NCBI GenBank assembly: GCA_030060845.1
Contig: CP094379.1
Location: 255,737 to 319,736, forward strand
From: Candidatus Midichloria sp.
GTDB taxonomy: Bacteria > Pseudomonadota > Alphaproteobacteria > Rickettsiales > Midichloriaceae
Direction: 5' to 3'
DNA length: 64,000 nucleotides
Shown here: piece by piece, positions 19,086-28,829 of the stretch
How positions within the stretch are numbered: the stretch's first letter is position 1
How the letters are laid out: every line of letters begins with the position of its first letter
Translations under genes and position numbers: made by a program
Notes under the pieces: generated by a model
What the model was told of the DNA's origin: nothing
The model's input: only the letters and a program-made list of their open reading frames with translations
Database searches by the model: none

Positions 19086-19184
19086 TAACATAACTCACTG
19101 CTGGTTGGATTGCGGTTAGTCGCATAGGTAAAACATTCATCAATATAAAAACTATACTAGCCTTTTTTGAAATAAAACATATTA

Positions 19185-20126
19185 ATTCTTCCATATCACT
19201 TGGTAAGGCACACTCTAAATACACTTCGCTATTTGTAATTGGATGCAAAAACTTTAAAGACTTGGAATGTAAAGCTTGTCTTGAAAAATTCCTAGTGAGA
19301 TCTTTGGTTTTTAAGGTCAAATCCCTTCATTGAATGATTGTAAGCCAGCTATGTATTGTTTATCACCTACTATATGGCTCTTTTTATAGCTCATATGTAC
19401 TCTGATTTGATGCGTTCTACCAGTTTCTAATTTGACATGCACCAAGCTCAGAGCGTTATCTGCACAAATGCTTAAAGTAGTATAATGAGTAATAGCTATT
19501 TTGCCTCCTTCTTTCATTACCATCATTTTTGTTTTATCATGAGCATTACGACCAATGTTTGTTTCTATCTTACCAGAACGCGGATTCAATACTCCAAAAA
19601 TTAATGCAACATAGGTCCTCTTAACTTGTTTATTAGCTATTTGCGTTACCAACTTATAGCGTGCTTCATTGCTCTTATCTTAGCAATGATCATTAAGCCA
19701 CTAGTACTCATTATCAAACCTATGAACAATTCCTGGATAAAAATCCTCAACATTTGAGAGCTTATACTCAAAAAGTAAAATATCTACCAAAGTACCATTT
19801 TGATTTTCAGCCCCAGGATGAACCACTAACACTGGGTTTTTATCTATAATTAATAAATCTTCATCCTCAAAAATAACAGAAAATGGCAATGTTTTATTTT
19901 CAATTGTAGTGCTACACTTTGGTTCTACATTTTGCACAAAATTAACTTTATCACCAATTGATAAAGTATAATCACATGCATATATTTTTATGCCATTAAT
20001 TGAAACTAGGCCCATCTTTATCGATTTTTGGATTTTAATTTTCGAAATTTTAGTCAGTTACCTAGACAAAAATTTATCTGTTCTTATTCTTTCGTTACCA
20101 TGAAAAACCAGTTTAACACCATTCAT
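19185..20126 (-). pseudogene. rluD: Pseudouridine synthase RluC/RluD family, disrupted
   Basis: Intact enzymes of this family convert uridines of 23S rRNA helix 69 (RluD) or other sites (RluC). Here an ATG at 20126 starts a frame that hits a TAA at codon 23 (20058-20060), then continues as an S4 RNA-binding domain (TKISKIKIQKSIKMGLVSING). The catalytic region is broken: GIVHRFDN ends one frame at about 19705, TSGLMIIAK is in another, and KLVTQIANKQVKRTYVALI in the first again. In the family HRLDKDTSG carries the catalytic Asp. A further shift at about 19320 separates the C-terminal HPITNSEVYLECALP. With one nonsense codon and at least three shifts it is dead. nrdR and murG downstream on the other strand are intact. 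Confidence 0.88.
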
Positions 20127-20230
20127 TAGCTATTTTAAAAAGAGCACTATCTTATTATAATGGTTTTTTGTTAAATGAAAATGTTATATATTAAATAAAT
20201 CAAGCCATGTTTATCATAAAAAATTAAAAT

Positions 20231-20695
20231 ATGAAGTGTCCTCTTTGCAACTTTATTGATACTCAAGTTAAGGATTCTAGGCCATCTGAAGATGCTGACT
20301 CTATAAAAAGAAGGCGGTATTGTCAAAATTGTGGTGCAAGATTTATAACTATAGAAAGAAGAGAAATTCCTGAAATAAAGATAGTCAAACGATCAGGAGC
20401 TAAAAAACCTTTTGATGCTCAAAAAATATTGCAATCTCTTAGGATTGCTACTAGAAAAAGGCCTGTAAGCAACGAAATGCTTGAAAAAATTGTCTCACAT
20501 ATCTTGAAAAAAATTGAAACATCTGGTGAAACAGAAATCTCTTCAACATTTATAGGACAACTAATTATGAATAAATTAGCTAAAATTGACCAAGTTGCAT
20601 ATGTTAGGTATGCCTCTGTATACCAGGATTTTAATGCTGTTGATGATTTTAGTGAATTTATACAACGCATGACCAAGCAAAATGAGAAAAAATAA
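20231..20695 (+). CDS. nrdR: Transcriptional repressor NrdR
   Basis: NrdR senses ATP/dATP and represses ribonucleotide reductase genes. The 154-residue protein has the N-terminal zinc ribbon with Cys3, Cys6, Cys31 and Cys34 (MKCPLCNFID ... RRYCQNCGARF) and the basic RRR just before it. An ATP-cone domain (about 48-138) follows with VVKRSG-like IVKRSGAKKPFD. Length is typical. The gene begins about 100 bases after the start of the divergent dead rluD, and its end overlaps the murG start by 14 bases. Target boxes upstream of nrd genes are not in this window. Confidence 0.95.
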   Translation: MKCPLCNFIDTQVKDSRPSEDADSIKRRRYCQNCGARFITIERREIPEIKIVKRSGAKKPFDAQKILQSLRIATRKRPVSNEMLEKIVSHILKKIETSGETEISSTFIGQLIMNKLAKIDQVAYVRYASVYQDFNAVDDFSEFIQRMTKQNEKK

Positions 20696-21782
20696 TAAAC
20701 CTAAATATATTGTACTTGCAGCAGGAGGCACTGGTGGTCATATTTTCCCCGCCCAGGCAGTGGCAGACTTCTTGATTAATAACCACAAATTATTTTTAGT
20801 AACTGATCAGCGTGGTACAAAATTCCTAAAAGGAGCTCTCTTGAGAGCAGAAAGAGAAATATTGCCAGTAAAAGGGTTTACTAGTTCAATAAATGATAAG
20901 GCTTATGCCCTCACAGGCTTAATTTTTAGTTTTTTAAAATTATTTTTTATGTTTTTTTTTAAAAAACCCTCTATAGTGGTTGGATTTGGTGGATACCTTT
21001 CTGTACCTGCAATAATGGCCGCATTTTTTCACCAAATTCCAACCATAATCCACGAACAAAATGCAGTTATGGGCAAGGCCAATAAATTCTTAGCAAAATT
21101 TGTTAACGCAGTAGCCTTATCCTTTAAAAATACTCTCAATATAGATGGTATTGCTAATTATAAAATGGTTTATACAGGTAACCCAATTAGGCAGCAAGTT
21201 TTTGCATTGTCAGACAGGCCTTATAAAAAATTAGATAAAAATATTTTCAAAATACTAGTAGTAGGAGGGAGCCAGGGAACTGCAATTTTTAGTAATACTA
21301 TTCCTCAAGCAATTAAGTTGTTAAATCCTAAGATACAAGAGAATTTATATATATATCAACAAACTCGGCAAGATTTGTTACAAAGAACAGTAAATGAATA
21401 CCAAGCTACCAAAAGTAAAGTTGAAATCGAAAGCTTTTTTGAAGATATAGAAAATTTGCTTTATAAGTGCGACTTAGTGATCACAAGAGCTGGTGCTGCT
21501 ACAGTTACGGAAATTATTGCTTTAAGAAAGCCATCCATATTAATTCCTTTTGCCGCCGCTCAACACAATCATCAATTTTTTAATGCTAAATTTTTATCTA
21601 ATCAGCAAGCTTCTGTCTTAATAGAAGAGAAGGATTTAACCCCTAATTTGTTAGCAAAAACAATTTTGGAACTTATTACTAACACAGAAGAATTTTCTAG
21701 ATTACAAGCCGCAATGAAAAAAATTAAATGTACAAATGCCGTCCAAATACTTGTGGATTTGATTCTCAAGCTAAAGGCATAA
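20682..21782 (+). CDS. murG: UDP-GlcNAc--lipid I N-acetylglucosaminyltransferase MurG
   Basis: MurG adds N-acetylglucosamine to lipid I, giving lipid II, on the cytoplasmic face of the inner membrane. The 366-residue protein has the GT28 signatures: GGTGGHIFPA at residues 15-24 (the first glycine-rich loop), VVGFGGYLSVPA near 100, HEQNAVMGKANK near 125 and the donor-site region LLVVGGSQG-like ILVVGGSQGTAIF near 190, ending with RAGAATVTEI near 270. A basic N-terminus and a hydrophobic patch (about 80-97) fit membrane association. The start overlaps nrdR by 14 bases. Its retention with mreB and dapE indicates that some peptidoglycan is made. Confidence 0.95.
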   Translation: MRKNNKPKYIVLAAGGTGGHIFPAQAVADFLINNHKLFLVTDQRGTKFLKGALLRAEREILPVKGFTSSINDKAYALTGLIFSFLKLFFMFFFKKPSIVVGFGGYLSVPAIMAAFFHQIPTIIHEQNAVMGKANKFLAKFVNAVALSFKNTLNIDGIANYKMVYTGNPIRQQVFALSDRPYKKLDKNIFKILVVGGSQGTAIFSNTIPQAIKLLNPKIQENLYIYQQTRQDLLQRTVNEYQATKSKVEIESFFEDIENLLYKCDLVITRAGAATVTEIIALRKPSILIPFAAAQHNHQFFNAKFLSNQQASVLIEEKDLTPNLLAKTILELITNTEEFSRLQAAMKKIKCTNAVQILVDLILKLKA

Positions 21783-21960
21783 TTATTTAGTTGCAAAAAA
21801 TGGCTAACTTGCTCAATGGTAGGTCTATTATTTTAAAAGCAGCTTCTTATTGTTACTAACACAGATCTTATGGATGGATTATTGCCTTATCAGATAAGTT
21901 TACCTCTTAATGATTAACAAATAGGTAGGTGATTCATTCACCTAATTATGAGATTTATTC

Positions 21961-22044
21961 ATGGCAAGTAGAATCTATTCAGTATCCTGTGATTTTTCAA
22001 TACTGTTTGGAAAAAGTGATGGAACTTTTCAAGCTGCTATAGTA
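21961..22044 (+). pseudogene. FG-GAP repeat fragment (d), cut by IS5-family left end
   Basis: The open piece reads SVSCDFSILFGKSDGTFQAAIV, with the FGKSDGTFQAA blade signature, and then runs straight into the left end of the IS5-family copy at 22045. The junction sequence CTATAGTA is the same as beside copy C. A possible ATG lies at 21961 but no signal peptide or earlier blades are seen; 21783-21960 shows no gene. Confidence 0.6.
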
Positions 22045-22057
22045 AGTGTTAGCAATC

Positions 22058-22194
22058 AGGTTAAACCAAGAGAGGATTGTGATATATTATCGTCTACAAA
22101 AGGAAAAAATGTCAGATTGTCTATATTAAATATCAGAAGATCTATTTAACAAAGAGATATTAGCAGTAATAGGAAAGCATATGACACCCATTTG
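22058..22194 (+). repeat. Left arm of 137-bp perfect inverted repeat
   Basis: By direct base comparison this arm is the exact reverse complement of 22373-22509. It consists of the IS5-family left end. Confidence 0.9.
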
Positions 22195-22372
22195 GGGCAG
22201 GCCTCCAAAAATTAGTCATTTATAAAAGTGTTCTTGTACAATGCTAAAGATGCTAAGCATATCCGTATTCTGGAAGAGATTATCCAAAAAATAAGATCCC
22301 TGGCGTACGATATATGCCTTTAACGTTACCAATGAGACTTTTTGAGACTGCCAAAAAATTTAGGGCCTCACT

Positions 22373-22509
22373 CAAATGGGTGTCATATGCTTTCCTATTA
22401 CTGCTAATATCTCTTTGTTAAATAGATCTTCTGATATTTAATATAGACAATCTGACATTTTTTCCTTTTGTAGACGATAATATATCACAATCCTCTCTTG
22501 GTTTAACCT
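22373..22509 (-). repeat. Right arm of 137-bp perfect inverted repeat
   Basis: This is the exact reverse complement of 22058-22194, with 178 bases between the arms. The lack of even one mismatch, although the coding frame is dead, points to a recent origin or gene conversion. Confidence 0.9.
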
Positions 22510-22529
22510 TGCTTGTTAATGCTTCCTAT

Positions 22530-22665
22530 AATATAAAATAAAGTTATGATGCATCTCTTCATGTTAAGTATATATTTTTTTGACAAATCTTATATATTTC
22601 AACATCTAACTATTGAGATATCCTTGCAAAATCTTCTCTTCTCAACTTTCCACTCTCTTCTTATC
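22530..22665 (-). repeat. Dispersed repeat, copy 2 (diverged and shortened)
   Basis: The stretch matches 764-928 and the reverse complement of 53789-53954 with many substitutions and small gaps; shared words include CATCTCTTCATGTTRAGTATATATTT and the final CTCTCTTCTTATC. It ends exactly where the truncated yraN frame ends. Confidence 0.65.
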
Positions 22666-22917
22666 TTAAATTCGCATAAGAAATCCAATGCTAATAAAGA
22701 GTTTTTTTGTTGTTTCGTAAATATTCTCTGTTAGGTAATCCTTTCTTGATTTAACTTCAACAAACAAAGAATAATCGTGAATTGCAATGATATCGATTTT
22801 ACCAAATCTGCTTTTCCATCTTTTTCTGATAATTTTATATCTCAAATCTACCAGAGACTTCTCAACAAGCTCTTCAGCTTCAATACCAACTCTATAATGA
22901 GACTCATATAATACCAA
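22666..22917 (-). pseudogene. yraN: YraN/UPF0102 family nuclease-like protein, 3' truncated
   Basis: The 83-residue frame has the YraN core: a run with IIRKRWKSRFGKIDIIA and then SLFVEVKSRK, the G-x-I-D-[IL]-I-A ... [FV]-V-E-V-K-x-R pattern of the restriction-endonuclease-like fold. Family members have about 115-125 residues. Here the last third is replaced by unrelated residues up to a stop at the edge of the dispersed repeat at 22665. It follows tlc by 21 bases on the same strand. The catalytic residues Asp, Glu and Lys remain, so some product could be made, but truncation makes it a likely pseudogene. The TTG at 22917 is the only plausible start. Confidence 0.7.
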
Positions 22918-22938
22918 CTGCTTGCCAATTATTTTTAT

Positions 22939-24435
22939 TTAATTAGTATCTTTACTAATAAGCAAGGTATAGTCTTTATTTAAACCATTAACAGCAAGTA
23001 TCCAACAGACCATTAAGAGTAGAAATATCCCAGTGAGTATTGGTGTAATAGTTGAAAATGTTGCCATAGGAAAGAGCATAAATATAGAAGATTGAATTAT
23101 AGCCCCGCCAGATTTAGCTAGCCTTCCTCCAATAATGTCAACAGCCGCCTTACCCTTGCTCTTTAATTCATCATCTAGTGGAATAAATGCCATTTCTTTC
23201 GTTGCATCAAACATAGTGTATTTTGTTGCTTTACTTAATACATTCTGTAGTGCTCCTAAGAATACAGCAATTACTATTGGGCCCATTTTCATGAAATCTT
23301 CCATCCAAGGAGCTAATTCTTTTTCAAAGATAACAAATGCAAAGAAACCACCACCAGTTATTAAGATCATTAAAGGAGTAATAATTGCTGCAGTGAACCA
23401 GCGCACATTTTTTAAGATATTACTACCAAGAATCATAAACAGTATAGTGACAATTCCTGTCCACTGAATGAACTCTCCCATAAAATGAGCATATTCATTT
23501 TGAGTTGGGTAAAGTTCACGAATCTTTGCTTTCCATGGGCCCTCTACTAAGTTAATGGTTGTTCCATAGCAAAGTACTAATAATACTATGAAACCAAGAT
23601 ACTTAGAATGGAATATCAACTTAACACTTTCTGAAACTGATAATTTTAGTTTCTTCTTCTCTTCACTAGCTTTAGGAGCATAGCATTTTGGATCAGTTAA
23701 AACGTATACATTCATCCATCTATATATAGCCATTACTAAAAGACCAGATATTATCAGTGCTGACATTGAAAATACAATAAGGTCATTATCATTACCAGCC
23801 TTTGTAGACATTTTAGAAAATTGTATAATTGCATTACCTGCAAAAATTAGGCCTACATTTCCTATCAAGCCAAACATAGAATAAAACCGTTTTGCTTCTT
23901 CGGTTTTTGTAATACGATTGGCAAATTGCCAGAACATTAAATTAATCATTGCTGCTCCCCAAAGCTCAGCAAAGATATAAAATAAAGCAAAGGACCATTT
24001 ACCAGCTAACAAGATTAACCACTTTAAGTTTGGTAGTTGTTCTGCTAAGTTTTGAATGGTTTCAGGGTCTGGGTGCACAATATCACGATAAGGATAGAGT
24101 ACAATAGCAAAAATAGCAAAAAATACTATAAAGAAGGAAGTTACGGCATAAAACAATTTTTCATAATCCATTACATTGCTTAGCTTCATATAAATTATAG
24201 TAAAAAGTACTGCTGATGGAAGAACACACCACAGCTTAACAAAACTTATAACTTCTGCCCCTAGGTTCGGTATAACCAAACTGTCTTTTAAGGGCCTTAA
24301 TGTACTAAAATTGAATAATATAAAAAACATCATTAATGTCATAGGAATAAATTTTTTTGCCTCCAACATTTTAATAGGACATAGCATTTGCCAAAGCTGT
24401 AACAATATACCTTCTTCTTTTTTCTTTTGATTCAT
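22939..24435 (-). CDS. tlc: ATP/ADP translocase (nucleotide transport protein Tlc)
   Basis: Tlc proteins exchange host ATP for bacterial ADP and mark energy parasites such as Rickettsiales and Chlamydiales. The 498-residue protein has twelve predicted membrane helices and family signatures: KFIPMTLMMFFILFNFSTLR-PLKDSLV near 28-52 and GAEVISFVKLW near 58. Farther on come SFALFYIFAELWGAAMINLMFW near 150-170 and ATKEMAFIPLDDELKSKGKAAVD near 420, with a lysine-rich charged end. A good promoter lies upstream (24467-24494). The truncated yraN follows. Length and topology are normal, so it is expected to be active; substrate specificity (ATP/ADP or other nucleotides) cannot be fixed from sequence alone. 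Confidence 0.96.
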   Translation of the reverse strand: MNQKKKEEGILLQLWQMLCPIKMLEAKKFIPMTLMMFFILFNFSTLRPLKDSLVIPNLGAEVISFVKLWCVLPSAVLFTIIYMKLSNVMDYEKLFYAVTSFFIVFFAIFAIVLYPYRDIVHPDPETIQNLAEQLPNLKWLILLAGKWSFALFYIFAELWGAAMINLMFWQFANRITKTEEAKRFYSMFGLIGNVGLIFAGNAIIQFSKMSTKAGNDNDLIVFSMSALIISGLLVMAIYRWMNVYVLTDPKCYAPKASEEKKKLKLSVSESVKLIFHSKYLGFIVLLVLCYGTTINLVEGPWKAKIRELYPTQNEYAHFMGEFIQWTGIVTILFMILGSNILKNVRWFTAAIITPLMILITGGGFFAFVIFEKELAPWMEDFMKMGPIVIAVFLGALQNVLSKATKYTMFDATKEMAFIPLDDELKSKGKAAVDIIGGRLAKSGGAIIQSSIFMLFPMATFSTITPILTGIFLLLMVCWILAVNGLNKDYTLLISKDTN

Positions 24436-24466
24436 AATTCTCTCACACAGTTAAAAAATCGTGTAA

Positions 24467-24494
24467 ATTATACTGCAATTACAAAATATGTCAC
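24467..24494 (-). promoter_or_regulatory. Sigma-70 promoter of tlc
   Basis: On the minus strand GTGACA (24494-24489) and TATAAT (24472-24467) are separated by 16 nt. The -10 is perfect and the -35 differs at one base. The expected start site lies about 25 nt upstream of the ATG. Confidence 0.6.
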
Positions 24495-24549
24495 GATATT
24501 TTACAATAATAAATAACGATAATTTAATAAATTAAACTTAGTTATTATA

Positions 24550-24631
24550 TTTAATTCCTTTTTTATAATTTTTTTATTATGTGTACTGCTATTTCTGGAA
24601 ATTTGTTTAATTCCTTTTTTATAATTTTTTT
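24550..24631. repeat. 26-bp direct repeat at the 3' end of rnj
   Basis: TTTAATTCCTTTTTTATAAT followed by six or more T occurs at 24550-24575 and again at 24606-24631. The first copy contains the rnj stop codon, the second is in its coding region in a different frame. The arrangement suggests a local duplication that altered the C-terminus of the protein. Confidence 0.8.
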
Positions 24632-26227
24632 TACCAAATTGATAACTTGTTTTTCTATTTCTGAGCTAATCTCATTATTAACAGAAAGAGCAACTATCTC
24701 TTCTTCTATAGTTTTAATTAATTCTCTATCACCGGTTTTATCCAAGAGTCCAGTGGCAGAAACATATGCTTGTAGTATCTCAGATCTTTTGCCTTTTGGT
24801 AAAAGAGCAATAGTGACAAATATAGTGCCATTATCTCTTATTTTGCGGCGAGAACGAATTATTGGACTAGCTTCATCTATAAGGCTCTCTCCATCTATCA
24901 ATATATAACCTGCTTCAACTTGCCCAATTTTTTCAGGCCCCTTCTCACTTAGTTTTAATACCTCACCATTAGTTATCTCTATGGAATGTTTACATCCGTT
25001 CTGTCTGGCAAATTTAGCATGAGCATGGATATGAACTGCTTCTCCATGAACCGGAACTGCTATTTTCGGCTTTAAATACTTATACATCATAGCCACTTCT
25101 TCTTGCCCAGGGTGGCCAGAAACGTGTACAAAATGATCCCTTTCAGTTAAAACCTCTACTCCCATCTTACAAAATTTATTAAATAAATCAAAAATTTTTC
25201 TATCATTGCCAGGAATGATTTTGGAGGAAAATATAATAGTGTCACCAGGTATTAACTTCAAAAATTGATGAGAATTATTAGCTAACTTGCTAACAGCTGC
25301 CAAAGATTCTCCTTGGCAACCAGTGGAGATGATGAGTATTTCTTCTCTACTTAATCCTTGAATTCCTTTTTCATCCAAGAATTCATCGATATCATTTAAA
25401 TAACTACAATCTCTTGCAGCCCTATACATGCGCCATAAAGAACGGCCTGTTAGAGCAACTCTTCTTTTAGCTTTTTTAGCAGCCTTTGCTATAGAATAAA
25501 GCCTAGCGGCATTAGATGCAAAAGTTGTGACAACCACCATACCTTTCTTACACTCGCTAATTAAATCGGTAAGACTTTTTTCTAAATCGCCTTCTGAGCC
25601 GGACCTACCTTCATTGAAAATATTGGTAGAATCACCGATCATAGCTAAAATTCCTTCCTTACCCAACTCTTTTAAGCGTTTTTCATCAGTCAATTCACCA
25701 AGTGTAGGATTTTCATCAATTTTCCAATCGCCGGTATGGAAGATATTACCTGCGTCTGTTCGAATCATAATGCCATTATTCTCTAATATAGAGTGGGTGA
25801 TACTAATGAGCTCTATATTAAAAGGACCTATATCAATTTTATTATTGTTTTTAAGTATATTAATTGGAGTCCTGCCATTTAATCCATATTCATTTAGTTT
25901 AGCTTTTAAAATGGTGGCTGTAAAATTATTTGTATAAATTGGAGCTTGAACTTCGGGCCATAAGTACGGTACTCCTCCTATATGATCTTCATGGGCATGA
26001 GTTAGGATTATACCAACTATATTCTTGCGTTTTTCTATTAGGAAATTAATATTTGGCACTATAATTTCAACTCCAGGAAAGTGGTTATCTGCGAACCCTA
26101 TACCCATATCAACTATGAGCCATTTGCCTTTATAATGATACAAATTGAGGTTCATTCCTATTTCCCCAGAGCCACCTAGCGGAAGAAAAAGTAGTTCCTT
26201 TTTTAATTCCTTGAAATTTAAATTCAT
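24563..26227 (-). CDS. rnj: Ribonuclease J
   Basis: RNase J is a metallo-beta-lactamase/beta-CASP nuclease with 5' exo- and endonuclease activity in RNA decay and rRNA maturation. The 554-residue protein has PLGGSGEIGMN at residues 16-26 and the zinc-binding HxHxDH motif in THAHEDHIGG at 76-85. It also has IFHTGDWKID near 165, the beta-CASP region with STNIFNEGRSGSE near 205, and the C-terminal HVSGHPGQEE and VPVHGEAVHI motifs near 370-400. The ATG at 26227 fits. mreB ends 11 bases upstream, so mreB-rnj are probably co-transcribed. A short direct repeat has reworked the last codons, outside the catalytic parts. Confidence 0.94.
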   Translation of the reverse strand: MNLNFKELKKELLFLPLGGSGEIGMNLNLYHYKGKWLIVDMGIGFADNHFPGVEIIVPNINFLIEKRKNIVGIILTHAHEDHIGGVPYLWPEVQAPIYTNNFTATILKAKLNEYGLNGRTPINILKNNNKIDIGPFNIELISITHSILENNGIMIRTDAGNIFHTGDWKIDENPTLGELTDEKRLKELGKEGILAMIGDSTNIFNEGRSGSEGDLEKSLTDLISECKKGMVVVTTFASNAARLYSIAKAAKKAKRRVALTGRSLWRMYRAARDCSYLNDIDEFLDEKGIQGLSREEILIISTGCQGESLAAVSKLANNSHQFLKLIPGDTIIFSSKIIPGNDRKIFDLFNKFCKMGVEVLTERDHFVHVSGHPGQEEVAMMYKYLKPKIAVPVHGEAVHIHAHAKFARQNGCKHSIEITNGEVLKLSEKGPEKIGQVEAGYILIDGESLIDEASPIIRSRRKIRDNGTIFVTIALLPKGKRSEILQAYVSATGLLDKTGDRELIKTIEEEIVALSVNNEISSEIEKQVINLVKKIIKKELNKFPEIAVHIIKKL

Positions 26228-26238
26228 TTATCTAATAA

Positions 26239-27291
<1,053 letters not shown>

Positions 27292-27369
27292 TTATATTTA
27301 GTACAATTTTCTAAGCTAAAAAACATTTTTTGGCAATTTATTTTTCCACTAGATAAAATTAACTCAACT

Positions 27370-28050
27370 CTAAAACAATAAATTAATGATGCTATTTAAG
27401 ACTAATTGTCCCTTTTTAGTGGCATATATCTCAGCCTTTCTCACCTTTAAGAAATCTTCTAATACCATTTTATTAATTCTACTTTAAAGGGTTTTATTGT
27501 TTTAAGTTCATCGAAAAATATTCCATCAACTAATTTGAATCCCATAATTGGTTCTTCTTTTTTTGATCATCGGTGCTTAATAACTTCTTACTTTAATAGG
27601 GAAATTGCTTTTTTGAAGCTAACTCAATCCATTTTTCAGGTATATGTACATTTACTGTGGCAAACTTAATTACCGTTTAAAGAAATTCTTCCATGTGCCC
27701 CTGGCCCAATTCCTAGGTAATCATTATATTTTCAGTAAACCAGGTTATGCTAAGATGAAAAGAATCTTTTGCATAATTAGAAGTTTCATACATTATCAAA
27801 TTGTACCAATAAAATTGATATAATCCAAAATGCTAGCAAGCATTTTGGAAGGAGCTAAAGAGAGAGTACCACCGCCAAAAAAGATACTTATTAGTTTTTT
27901 TAGTGAAGATAAATCTCCTTATAGAGAGATATTTCTTGCAAATAACATACAGCACTAACTCATGATCTATTAATTCTCTAAATGACTATTAAAATCACAA
28001 TATGAACACTTTGATCTGTAAAATGGCCAATGTATGTAATCAATATTTCT
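27370..28050 (-). pseudogene. hemW: HemW-like radical SAM protein, decayed
   Basis: No long frame exists, but the three minus-strand frames spell a HemW (oxygen-independent coproporphyrinogen oxidase-like heme chaperone) in order. The pieces are YIHWPFYRSKCSYCDFNSHL (about 28038-27979), SIFFGGGTLSLAPSKMLA (about 27900-27850), YETSNYAKDSFH (about 27795-27760), YLGIGPGAHGRISLN (about 27725-27680) and TKKGQLVLNSIINLL before a stop at 27370. The radical-SAM triad CxxxCxxC has its first Cys replaced by Tyr. Several stops, frame changes and a missing middle part leave it dead. It would have followed erpA on the same strand, an apt neighbour for an Fe-S enzyme. Confidence 0.85.
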
Positions 28051-28069
28051 TTATTATTAGACAAGTGCT

Positions 28070-28396
28070 CTATACAAAAAATGAATTGCCGCAACCGCAT
28101 TTAGCTGAAGTATTGGGATTTTTTACTACGAAACTAGCGCCACCTAAATCTTCATAATAATCTAGCACGCTATTCATAAGAAAAGTCAAGGATAATTCAT
28201 CAATAACTACTAAACCATTAGCAAAAAATTTATCGTTTTTCGCAAAGTTGCTGTCAAACTTATAATCATATTTAAAACCAGAACAGCCTCCTCCTAGAAC
28301 TTTAATTCGAAACCTTGCATCAGGAACTTCCGTGACTAAGAGCTCTTTTATTCTATGTTCTGCATTTTGTGTTATAGTGAAATCCTGATATAACAT
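28070..28396 (-). CDS. erpA: Iron-sulfur cluster insertion protein, HesB/IscA/ErpA family
   Basis: A-type carriers receive Fe-S clusters from IscU and pass them to target enzymes. The 108-residue protein has the three conserved cysteines: Cys38 in GGGCSGFKY and Cys100 and Cys102 in KCGCGNSF. Between them lies the usual IDELSLTFLMNSVLDYYEDL region. Length is typical. The ErpA label is a best guess within the family; IscA is possible. It lies just after the tRNA-Leu gene on the same strand and before the dead hemW. Clients in this genome include NuoG and other complex I subunits. Confidence 0.9.
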   Translation of the reverse strand: MLYQDFTITQNAEHRIKELLVTEVPDARFRIKVLGGGCSGFKYDYKFDSNFAKNDKFFANGLVVIDELSLTFLMNSVLDYYEDLGGASFVVKNPNTSAKCGCGNSFFV

Positions 28397-28415
28397 ACAA
28401 ATACATTTTGTAAAG

Positions 28416-28499
28416 TGGTGCGGCTGAAAAGACTTGAACTTTCAATCCTCTCGGAACAACGACCTCAACGTTGTGTGTCTACCATTCCACCACAGCCGC
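28416..28499 (-). tRNA. tRNA-Leu (GAG)
   Basis: The minus strand folds as an 84-nt class II tRNA including the encoded CCA. Acceptor stem GCGGCTG pairs with CAGCCGC, the anticodon loop is TTGAGGT (anticodon GAG, reading CTC and CTT), and a long variable arm (GTTCCGAGAGGAT region) precedes the T arm with GTTCAAGTC. The gene sits upstream of erpA. Confidence 0.93.
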
Positions 28500-28829
28500 G
28501 TAAATTTCTACTGAAAAATTAGCCTATCACCATTTTTCATGCCAACTATTATAACAGTAAACAACGACTTTGACAAATAAAAGTTCATCTATGAGTAAAA
28601 ATCACTTTGATGATTTATTGAGGATTCAAAATAACACGTAAACCCTTCAAATAAATATTAACTTACAGCAATAATCTTATATTAGTTAATTTATTGAGTC
28701 TGCTTTTATTCAATACGTCGTCCTTAAAAAACGACCTAAGAGAATTTTAGAGCAGCAGCTAGAAGAAGGAAATAGTGCTGAGGTTGGCCGCTTAATTCAT
28801 GGCAAATAGCATTTTTGAATTATCCCTCT
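28500..28829. other. No clear gene; short orphan coding-like piece
   Basis: From about 28694 to 28809 the plus strand has a 38-codon open stretch ending in HGK and TAG, with a strongly charged, coding-like composition (KKRPKRILEQQLEEGNSAEV). It has no start and I do not recognise it. It is probably the tail of a lost gene. The rest shows nothing. Confidence 0.3.

Larger units (their letters stand above)
22045..22522. mobile_element. IS5-family palindromic remnant (copy D), two left ends head to head
   Basis: Both edges carry the left end of the IS5-family element pointing inward. The plus-strand copy begins with AGTGTTAGCAATCAGG at 22045, and the minus-strand copy ends near 22522. Each contains the transposase start (MSDxLYxISEDLFNKEI region) and breaks off after about 150 bases. 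The 178 bases in the middle include a plus-strand part of the transposase (FLYNAKDAKHIRILEE) and unrelated sequence. No complete transposase can be encoded. The structure resembles a MITE or foldback derivative. Confidence 0.8.
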
